A DNA stretch of 64,000 nt from PGYU01 sp964637845 (GTDB lineage Bacteria > Bacteroidota > Ignavibacteria > Kapaibacteriales > UBA2268). Both the position numbers and the translations under genes were made by a program. The notes below the pieces were generated by a model. It was not told where the DNA came from, searched no databases, and was given only the letters and a program-made list of their open reading frames with translations. The stretch lies in assembly GCA_964637845.1 (NCBI GenBank), contig CAZWXI010000004.1:1-64000 (forward strand). Direction: 5' to 3'. This document shows, piece after piece, positions 8,574 through 15,069 of the stretch. Within the stretch, counting starts at the first letter, position 1; each line of letters begins with the position of its first letter.

Positions 8574-9313
8574 AAACTAAAAAACGGTGGATACCACATA
8601 ATATTTAATCTCGGTATTGAGAAGAATGTTTTTGTTTCAGTATCCCTATCGAAATTTGGATGTCCCTGATTAAATCTCGGGTCAAAGTTTCTATCAGTTT
8701 TGCCAAGCATGAAATCAAGTTTCCATTCGGCTTGAATAGCAAATAAACCAGCACCTCCGACTGGTAAATTGATAAAAAATCCGAGACCTGCATTGATACC
8801 AATTTTGTTTGAATTGTCAACTTCACCACCTGATAGACCATATTGATTAAGCAAAATTGATGGCCCTACCATTCCGTAAAAATTAATCTTATTCCGAGGA
8901 TTAATTAAAAAATGTGCAGTAAATTCAATTTGTTGATGGATGTTCTCTTTTATATCGGGAAATTTCTCAACCAGTTTATCATTTTTGGCGTAAAGATATG
9001 TTGCTGATAACACTAAAAAATCGAACGGAGATGCTTGGATTGTACCACCTATAGCTATCAGACCTTCATATGATACGTCTTGCGGGTCGGGTTTGTAAGA
9101 TTCAACAATTGTATTGGTGCCCAGGGTGAAACCGATGCCGAGAGTTTTCTTGAAATGATTGTAGGGTTTTTCTCGATAGGCATGACGTGGTGCGTCCTCG
9201 TCGTTTTCATCATGATCTAGGTTTTGAGCAAAACTTAGAGCCATGCTCGTAGAAATTAATATTATTACGATTAATGATAAATTGAAAAACTTCTTAGCAT
9301 TCTTAGTTGTCAT
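8570..9313 (-). CDS. Possible nested CDS: outer-membrane beta-barrel protein started inside tatD
   Basis: ATG 9313 lies in the same frame as the TatD gene. It gives a 247-residue protein beginning 'MTTKNAKKFFNL' with a good signal peptide: basic start, hydrophobic core, cut near 'SFA/QN'. A GAGGT Shine-Dalgarno-like sequence (9325-9321) sits seven bases upstream. The mature part alternates polar and hydrophobic residues like a small outer-membrane barrel and ends 'NIMWYPPFFSL'. The first 12 codons would serve both as the tail of TatD and as the signal-peptide start. Whether the fusion, the nested product or both are made cannot be told from sequence. Confidence 0.55.
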   Translation of the reverse strand: MTTKNAKKFFNLSLIVIILISTSMALSFAQNLDHDENDEDAPRHAYREKPYNHFKKTLGIGFTLGTNTIVESYKPDPQDVSYEGLIAIGGTIQASPFDFLVLSATYLYAKNDKLVEKFPDIKENIHQQIEFTAHFLINPRNKINFYGMVGPSILLNQYGLSGGEVDNSNKIGINAGLGFFINLPVGGAGLFAIQAEWKLDFMLGKTDRNFDPRFNQGHPNFDRDTETKTFFSIPRLNIMWYPPFFSL

Positions 9314-10033
9314 ATCTATTACCTCATGTATAGTTAATGATTTTAGTTCAGCGACTTTCTCGGCTACGTACTTGACGAATTTGGGCTCATTTCGTTTTCC
9401 TCTATATGGAACGGGCGTCATATATGGTGAATCTGTCTCCAACATAAATCTGTCATTTGGCACGTTCAACAATGCTTCATGTGAATCAAACTTTTTAAAT
9501 GTGACATTACCCGTAAACGATACATAAAGTCCCAAATTCAAAGCATGGGCTAAATACTCTTTATTGCCGTAAAAACAATGTAGGACACCACGCAATGTGC
9601 CGTCTTGCTCATCTTCGTATATCCGCAGTAAGTCATTTTCGGAGCTACGATTATGAATTATTACCGGTAGGTTCAACTCTTTGGCAATTTGGAGTTGGCG
9701 ACGAAACACTTTTGTTTGTGCATCAATCGGAGAGAAATCATAATAATAATCAAGCCCTATTTCGCCAATTGCGACGACTTTTTCCTTGTTTGAATACTCG
9801 TAAATTTTTTTGAAATCTTGTTCGGACACATTCGCAGAATTGTGCGGATGAATTCCGATTGCCGCATAAATATTATCATATATTCTTGTAGCTGACAAAG
9901 TCGAGTCAAATCGCCCGGGTTCAACAGCGGGAATTATCATAGCTTCTATGCCTTCATCGAAACTGCGATAAATGACTTCGGTTCTGTCTGCATCAAATTC
10001 TTCAGCGTCTATATGTGCGTGCGTATCAATCAT
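8570..10033 (-). CDS. TatD-family metal hydrolase fused in frame to an outer-membrane protein
   Basis: The TatD part (residues 1 to about 252) is complete: metal ligands HxH in 'DTHAHID', Glu in 'GEIGLDYYYD', His in 'IIHNR' and 'VLHCFYG', Asp in 'ETDSPY'. It ends with 'NAKKFFNL', where TatD proteins normally stop. Here there is no stop codon; reading continues through a hydrophobic stretch and an AQ cleavage-like site into about 220 residues of amphipathic beta-strands ('GINAGLGFFINLPVGG'), like a small outer-membrane barrel. ATG 10033 is chosen because TatD proteins start MxDTHxH; the longer reading frame overlaps bcp. An internal start at 9313 may make the barrel separately. The gene overlaps upp by four bases. 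Confidence 0.8.
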   Translation of the reverse strand: MIDTHAHIDAEEFDADRTEVIYRSFDEGIEAMIIPAVEPGRFDSTLSATRIYDNIYAAIGIHPHNSANVSEQDFKKIYEYSNKEKVVAIGEIGLDYYYDFSPIDAQTKVFRRQLQIAKELNLPVIIHNRSSENDLLRIYEDEQDGTLRGVLHCFYGNKEYLAHALNLGLYVSFTGNVTFKKFDSHEALLNVPNDRFMLETDSPYMTPVPYRGKRNEPKFVKYVAEKVAELKSLTIHEVIDMTTKNAKKFFNLSLIVIILISTSMALSFAQNLDHDENDEDAPRHAYREKPYNHFKKTLGIGFTLGTNTIVESYKPDPQDVSYEGLIAIGGTIQASPFDFLVLSATYLYAKNDKLVEKFPDIKENIHQQIEFTAHFLINPRNKINFYGMVGPSILLNQYGLSGGEVDNSNKIGINAGLGFFINLPVGGAGLFAIQAEWKLDFMLGKTDRNFDPRFNQGHPNFDRDTETKTFFSIPRLNIMWYPPFFSL

Positions 10034-10043
10034 GAGCCGTTTA

Positions 10044-10514
10044 TTATGCTTGAAGTTTTTGTAAATCAGCAATGATTCTGTCAACATGTCCTTGAACTTT
10101 GACATTATCATATACTTTTGCAATTTTGCCATTTGGAGAAATTATATACGTGGTTCTGATTACTCCTACATATTTTTTCCCGCACATGGATTTTTCACCT
10201 AAAATATTGTAACGTTTGCATATTTCATTATCGGGGTCGGGTATGAGTAGAAAATTCAGATTATACTTTGATTTAAATCTGTCATGAGAATTAGTGCTGT
10301 CTGGGCTTACACCTACAACGACCGCTTCGAGTGAGGTCAACCTTTCCATATTATCTCTGAAGTCACAAGCCTCCATTGTACAACCCGGTGTATCATCTTT
10401 CGGATAGAAGTACAATATAACCCATTTCCCTATTTGTTCACTCAATTTGAATTCATTCCCATCGCCTAACTTCGATGTGAAATCGGGGGCTTCTGTGTCT
10501 ATTTTTAACGGCAT
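10044..10514 (-). CDS. bcp: Thioredoxin-dependent thiol peroxidase (BCP/PrxQ type peroxiredoxin)
   Basis: Reduces hydrogen and organic peroxides using thioredoxin. The 156-residue length is standard. The active site 'PKDDTPGCTMEACDFRD' contains the peroxidatic Cys (PGCT) and the resolving Cys five residues on, as in PrxQ; the conserved 'WVILYFYPKD' strand precedes it. It lies 29 bases after dnaX and 10 bases before the TatD gene, so it is probably part of that chain. Confidence 0.93.
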   Translation of the reverse strand: MPLKIDTEAPDFTSKLGDGNEFKLSEQIGKWVILYFYPKDDTPGCTMEACDFRDNMERLTSLEAVVVGVSPDSTNSHDRFKSKYNLNFLLIPDPDNEICKRYNILGEKSMCGKKYVGVIRTTYIISPNGKIAKVYDNVKVQGHVDRIIADLQKLQA

Positions 10515-10543
10515 AATTATTTCTTTATATTACCTTAAATAAA

Positions 10544-12229
10544 TTAATCATTTCTTGTTTCGACCGCACCAAACTCCACAATAAGCGAAAGTTCAATAGG
10601 GTCAAGCTCATCTGTATGAGCAGAATTATTAATAGACGAAACAAGTTCGATTGTGTTTTGTGTTTCTTGCTTGCTTTTCGGTTTATCTAAAGCAGTTTCG
10701 ATACTAAAGTCTAAGTTATATTCCTTAAACAGATAACTTTCAATTGCTTTTGTCTGTGATGTAGTAAATTGATAATGAAAATCGTTATCAAAAGTCAAAA
10801 TCAATTTTTTGTCGAAAATTTCAACTTTAGCATTTGAAAGTGCTTTGGAATATCCCTTCTCATTCATACCTTGAGAATTAATTATTTTTTCCCAATCTCG
10901 GCGTAATTCATATCTTGGTACAGCCACTACAGCAGGAACTTTCGCCATGCTCGGTGATTGAGGTAAGTTGTGTAGTTTTGCATATGTAATGGTATTTTCT
11001 TGTACTTGCGGAGTAATCGAAGCTTCCTTTGATTCAGAATTACTTATTTCGGCCACTCTATCTAATCCATCCAACTTTTTTATTTCTTCCAACAACTCCT
11101 CAATCTCAGCAATGGTATCCATAGATGCTAATTTGCATAATGCCAATTCAAACTTTACGCGCGGTTGTTTTGCGAAGCGAATTTCATTCTCGGCATTAGC
11201 GACTAAATTCATTATTCTTATCAAGTCATTTCGTCTGTATTTGGCAGCTTCTTCTTGATATAATTGTTTGATTTCGGAAGCTGATTCAACTAAGTCTTGA
11301 GATTTTGTCACAACAATTGTCAGCAGATTTCTGTAATGCTCGAGCAAACCCGAAAGCGTTTCCTGTAAATCGAATCCTTTGTTGAGTATTTCGTTGGCAA
11401 TGAAAAACATTTCGGCTGTGTTTTTATTCAATGCGGCACGAGATATACGAAAGTAAAACTCATCATCAATCAAACTCAATGAATCAACCGTAGCATGGAA
11501 TTCAACATTTTTACCGCAAAATGCGATTACTTGATCGAAAATACTTTGCGAATCACGCATTGAGCCGTCTGCGCGTTTAGCTATTAACATCAATGATTTC
11601 TCATCAATAACAACATTTTCACGTCCGGCAATATATTTTAGTCGTGATACAATTTCAGCAGTTTCCATTCTGCGAAAATCATATCGCTGGCAACGGCTCG
11701 CGATTGTTGGTAATACTTTGTGTGATTCAGTTGTTGCAAAAACAAACATAAGATGAGGCGGCGGTTCTTCCAAGGTTTTAAGTAATGCGTTGAAAGCCGC
11801 GGAAGATAACATGTGAACTTCATCAATTACATACATTTTGTATTTCCCGTGCGATGGCGGATATTTTGCGTTTTCTCGTAGTTTGCGAACGTCATCAACG
11901 CTGTTGTTTGAAGCGCCGTCAATCTCGATAATGTCAACTGAGCGTCCTTCAAGTACTGCTTTACAATTTATGCACTTATTGCAGGGTTCGGTATCATTCG
12001 GTTCAAGACAATTCACTGCACGGGCGAGAATCCTTGCGGTTGTGGTCTTGCCCACACCTCGAGGACCGCAAAATAAATAAGCATGGTGTAGCCGTCCGGA
12101 TTGTAGGGCATTTTTCAGCGTTTGCGTAATGTGATTTTGTCCTATGACATCACCAAACCTCAAAGGTCGCCATTTTCGAGCAGTTACAATATAGTTTTCA
12201 TTACCAATTACTGTTAAGTTATCTTCCAC
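10544..12229 (-). CDS. dnaX: DNA polymerase III subunits gamma/tau
   Basis: Clamp-loader ATPase of the replisome. Visible are the Walker A 'GPRGVGKTT', a four-Cys zinc module ('CLEPNDTEPCNKCINC'), Walker B 'YVIDEVHML', sensor 1 'FATTE', the SRC motif 'IASRCQRYDF', and a helical domain III. The C-terminal tau-like part is short and poorly conserved. The frame is open from 12355, but homology begins at 'YIVTARKWRP', so I prefer GTG 12229; this also leaves about 165 bases for divergent promoters shared with the S24 gene. ATG 12355 remains possible. It is the first gene of the dnaX-bcp-tatD-upp chain. Confidence 0.92.
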   Translation of the reverse strand: MEDNLTVIGNENYIVTARKWRPLRFGDVIGQNHITQTLKNALQSGRLHHAYLFCGPRGVGKTTTARILARAVNCLEPNDTEPCNKCINCKAVLEGRSVDIIEIDGASNNSVDDVRKLRENAKYPPSHGKYKMYVIDEVHMLSSAAFNALLKTLEEPPPHLMFVFATTESHKVLPTIASRCQRYDFRRMETAEIVSRLKYIAGRENVVIDEKSLMLIAKRADGSMRDSQSIFDQVIAFCGKNVEFHATVDSLSLIDDEFYFRISRAALNKNTAEMFFIANEILNKGFDLQETLSGLLEHYRNLLTIVVTKSQDLVESASEIKQLYQEEAAKYRRNDLIRIMNLVANAENEIRFAKQPRVKFELALCKLASMDTIAEIEELLEEIKKLDGLDRVAEISNSESKEASITPQVQENTITYAKLHNLPQSPSMAKVPAVVAVPRYELRRDWEKIINSQGMNEKGYSKALSNAKVEIFDKKLILTFDNDFHYQFTTSQTKAIESYLFKEYNLDFSIETALDKPKSKQETQNTIELVSSINNSAHTDELDPIELSLIVEFGAVETRND

Positions 12230-12393
12230 TTCACAATTAAAATATGTAGATAATAATTTCGCAAAATAAAAATATTGATTTATTTGAGCATAAAAAATTG
12301 TAAACTTTTTTTCCTCCAGTCGAATTTCATTGGCACGATAAATGATATGTCGCATATGTAAAATTTATTATTGAAACAGAAAAACGTAAGATT

Positions 12394-12852
12394 ATGAACA
12401 CGGTAACAAATTCAATTACGGAAGCAGACAGAAAAATAATCAGAAACTTAAAAGAGAAAAGCAAAATTGAATTTAACAGAGCATTATTCGATGAAGCAGT
12501 TGATAAAAGAAGCCGGCACCTCGAATTAATCGAAGATGAAGTTGACCTCAACAAGATGCTCGTAAAAAAGCCTAACACAACATTTCTAATCAAAGTGAAA
12601 GGTGACTCAATGATAAATTGCGGCATCGAAAACGCAGATTTATTGCTTGTTGATGCCTCGCTCGAACCCAAACATGGTGATGTTGTCGTAGCATCAATTA
12701 ATGATAAAATTTTAGTTAAAAAATTGAACTACTCATACCACGAGACGATGCTGTTGTCAGAGAATGAAGATTATATGCCCATAAAAGTTTGCTCGGGCGA
12801 TAAATTTGATATATGGGGTGTTGCAATTATGGTGATCAAGGATAAAGCCTAA
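12394..12852 (+). CDS. UmuD-like S24 peptidase-fold protein
   Basis: Residues 60-150 match the LexA/UmuD catalytic fold: Ser72 in 'VKGDSMI' and Lys109 in 'ILVKKL' form the expected dyad, with 'IENADLLLVDASLEPKHGDVVVA' between them. UmuD is processed upon RecA-ssDNA contact and assists translesion polymerase V. The N-terminal 60 residues are charged and helical, lack an obvious Ala-Gly or Cys-Gly self-cleavage site, and do not look like the LexA winged helix. No umuC follows; a terminator lies 30 bases downstream, so it is a single-gene unit divergent from dnaX. It could be a UmuD-type factor acting with a polymerase encoded elsewhere, or a regulator. Confidence 0.75.
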   Translation: MNTVTNSITEADRKIIRNLKEKSKIEFNRALFDEAVDKRSRHLELIEDEVDLNKMLVKKPNTTFLIKVKGDSMINCGIENADLLLVDASLEPKHGDVVVASINDKILVKKLNYSYHETMLLSENEDYMPIKVCSGDKFDIWGVAIMVIKDKA

Positions 12853-12880
12853 ATATATATTTGAGAGGAAACGCCCCTTA

Positions 12881-12914
12881 AGACCCGTTCATCCCCCGGA
12901 CGGGTTTTGTTTTA
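12881..12914 (+). terminator. Rho-independent terminator after the S24 gene
   Basis: The ACCCGT arm (12883-12888) pairs with ACGGGT (12900-12905), and the T-rich tail TTTTGTTTT follows. It separates the S24 gene from the DUF58 gene. Confidence 0.7.
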
Positions 12915-12956
12915 ATACATCGCATACAAATTCGTCTATATAAAAATAGGAAAAAT

Positions 12957-13850
12957 ATGCAAGATTATAGAAAATTTCTCGTTCCCGCAAATATTTCGGG
13001 AATTCAAAACTTAGAATTAATCGCTCGCCTTGTGGTAGAAGGATTTATTACAGGTTTGCATCGTTCACCTTATCACGGTTTCAGCGTTGAATTTGCTGAA
13101 CACAGACCTTATAGGCACGGAGACGAAACCAAAAATATTGACTGGCGAGTATATGCTCGCACAAATAAATATTATGTGAAGCAATATGAGGAAGAAACGA
13201 ATCTGCGTGCAGTGCTTGCCGTTGACTCGAGCACATCAATGTCATATGCTTCAAAAGGCATGGTTTCAAAATACGAATATGCTATTTATCTTACTGCCGC
13301 TTTAAGCATGCTTATGATTAAACAAAGAGATGCCGTCGGGCTAGCAATGTACGATACAACAGTAAGAAAATTCCTACCTCCGAATTCTAAGCAATCTTAT
13401 GTTACCGAAATTTTAAAAACATTATCAACACATATACCCTCAAATCAAACCGGCACATCGGACGCTCTTGATGCATTGGCAGAGCGAATTAAAAGACGCG
13501 GTCTTGTTGTCATTATGAGTGATTTCTTTGACACGCGTGATTCAGTCCTTAATGCATTAAAACATTTTAGACATCGGCATCATGAGGTGCTTGCCTTTCA
13601 TATATTAGACCCACGCGAGATCGATTTCAAACTTGGCACAGGAGCTACATTTAAAGACATGGAAACCGGCGAAGAAATGATAACCCAACCACACCAAATT
13701 TGCGGTGCATATTCCGAAGCTGTCATGAATTTCATCAAAGACATAAAAAAAGAATGTTTCAACCATAATATTGACTATCAATTAATCGAAACATCCACAC
13801 CTTTCGACAAAGCATTACGCGATTATATCACAAAACGCCGTAAAGTCTGA
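12957..13850 (+). CDS. DUF58 / vWA-like domain protein
   Basis: A soluble protein of 297 residues. The DUF58 core 'VEFAEHRPYRHGDETKNIDWRVYART' is followed by a von Willebrand A-like fold with a MIDAS-type 'AVDSSTSMSY' (DxSxS) and 'MSDFFDTRD'. DUF58 proteins usually sit beside a MoxR AAA+ ATPase and vWA/BatA-type membrane proteins and act with them as a chaperone-like system. No moxR is present in this window, so the gene is separated from its usual partners. It converges with the O-methyltransferase gene with no spacing (13850/13851). Confidence 0.88.
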   Translation: MQDYRKFLVPANISGIQNLELIARLVVEGFITGLHRSPYHGFSVEFAEHRPYRHGDETKNIDWRVYARTNKYYVKQYEEETNLRAVLAVDSSTSMSYASKGMVSKYEYAIYLTAALSMLMIKQRDAVGLAMYDTTVRKFLPPNSKQSYVTEILKTLSTHIPSNQTGTSDALDALAERIKRRGLVVIMSDFFDTRDSVLNALKHFRHRHHEVLAFHILDPREIDFKLGTGATFKDMETGEEMITQPHQICGAYSEAVMNFIKDIKKECFNHNIDYQLIETSTPFDKALRDYITKRRKV

Positions 13851-14858
13851 TTATTTATACCCTCTCATCAGACTTGATTTTAAACCGGTTTCAACTCTTT
13901 CGACATCACGGAACCACGCTTCTTTAAGAATTATCCATACATCCGTCTCAGAAAGTGCTGAACCCTTTAACGTATTAACTAATAAATTAACAGAGTTAAG
14001 AGCGAATTCCAACGGAGTCGTACGGGCATCATCAATTATGCTTTCATGAACAACGACTTGACCGCCGTGGTTCAACGCATCATAGCATTTTTGGAGCAGT
14101 TTGACCGCATCCCATATCGAATATAAATTGAGAACATTCGATATAAAAATCAAATCATACCCTTTACCTAAATCATCTTCATTAAAATCCCCCGCAACCG
14201 GGATAATCTTATTTTCAAGTTCCTCATCAAAAATCATTTGCTTAGTGAATCTGATAACTTCGGGAAAGTCGAAGACATAAACTACCAAGTTGGGATTTAA
14301 TTTAATGAACTGTTGGGCATAAGCTCCTTTACCGCCACCTAAATCTAATACTTTATGAACTTTTTTCAGTTCTATATGGCTCAATACCTCGGGGGCTTCA
14401 ATTGACGCCCTCCAATTGGTTGAATTAGCGAAACTTTCAAGCCATTTTTCGTCCTTCTTTTGCAGTTCCGTATAATTAACGGGTTGCCCGGAACGAATAA
14501 CCTGAATCAAATCGCTCCATGAATCCCAAAGACCTGCTATATGTTCGAGATTACCTAAATATTCAGGACTGCCGTGGACCAAATGCTTCATTGATGTTTC
14601 AGTATTTCTGTATTTCCTTTCGTGAAATTCCAAAAGTTCCATTCCGCAAACAGCATTCAACAAAGTCTCTGTGGCCCTTTTGTCTGTGTTGATTATTCTG
14701 CTTATTTCTTCGGCAGTAAGCGATTCATCGCCTATGACGCTGAAAATATCCAATTCACATGCTGTAAGAAGCACTTTGCTTTGCTGGAACGCAAGAGCTG
14801 TATCAATTATATAGTTTATATCGTTGCCTTTGCGTCGAGTTTGTAATTTTTTTACCAT
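13851..14858 (-). CDS. SAM-dependent O-methyltransferase (dimerisation-domain, acetylserotonin OMT type)
   Basis: Residues 1-100 form a helical/winged-helix dimerisation domain ('AFQQSKVLLTACELDIFSVI'). The C-terminal Rossmann domain contains the SAM motif I 'VLDLGGGKGAYAQQF', the acidic adenosine contact 'YVFDFPEV', and the family's catalytic-region His in 'GGQVVVHESIIDD'. Members methylate small aromatic or polyketide-like hydroxyls, or act in quinone and carotenoid pathways; the substrate cannot be named here. No biosynthetic cluster surrounds it. An upstream region of about 200 bases separates it from the divergent PPDK gene. Confidence 0.8.
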   Translation of the reverse strand: MVKKLQTRRKGNDINYIIDTALAFQQSKVLLTACELDIFSVIGDESLTAEEISRIINTDKRATETLLNAVCGMELLEFHERKYRNTETSMKHLVHGSPEYLGNLEHIAGLWDSWSDLIQVIRSGQPVNYTELQKKDEKWLESFANSTNWRASIEAPEVLSHIELKKVHKVLDLGGGKGAYAQQFIKLNPNLVVYVFDFPEVIRFTKQMIFDEELENKIIPVAGDFNEDDLGKGYDLIFISNVLNLYSIWDAVKLLQKCYDALNHGGQVVVHESIIDDARTTPLEFALNSVNLLVNTLKGSALSETDVWIILKEAWFRDVERVETGLKSSLMRGYK

Positions 14859-15017
14859 AATGATTACCTATGCATTATTGATTTCTCATTGTTTCGTTTT
14901 TTCATTTTATTAACTGTGAAATTACAAAACTTATTTATTAATGCCAAATATTATCCAAATTATTTTTTTTTCATTTAAAATATTGTCATTACATTAACTT
15001 TTGGTTCATTTTTTTCA

Positions 15018-15025
15018 TAAATTTG
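15018..15025 (+). promoter_or_regulatory. Candidate -7 element of the PPDK promoter
   Basis: TAAATTTG matches the Bacteroidota sigma-factor -7 consensus TAnnTTTG, 44 bases before the PPDK ATG. No clear -33 element was confirmed. Confidence 0.35.
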
Positions 15026-15069
15026 TAGATATTATTTTTTACAATTTTAGAACATTATCGGAGAAATCC

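Noticed and set aside
12327..12671. Minus-strand reading frame opposite the S24 gene
   Set aside because: It is antisense to a well-supported gene and its product is low-complexity Ser/Leu-rich.
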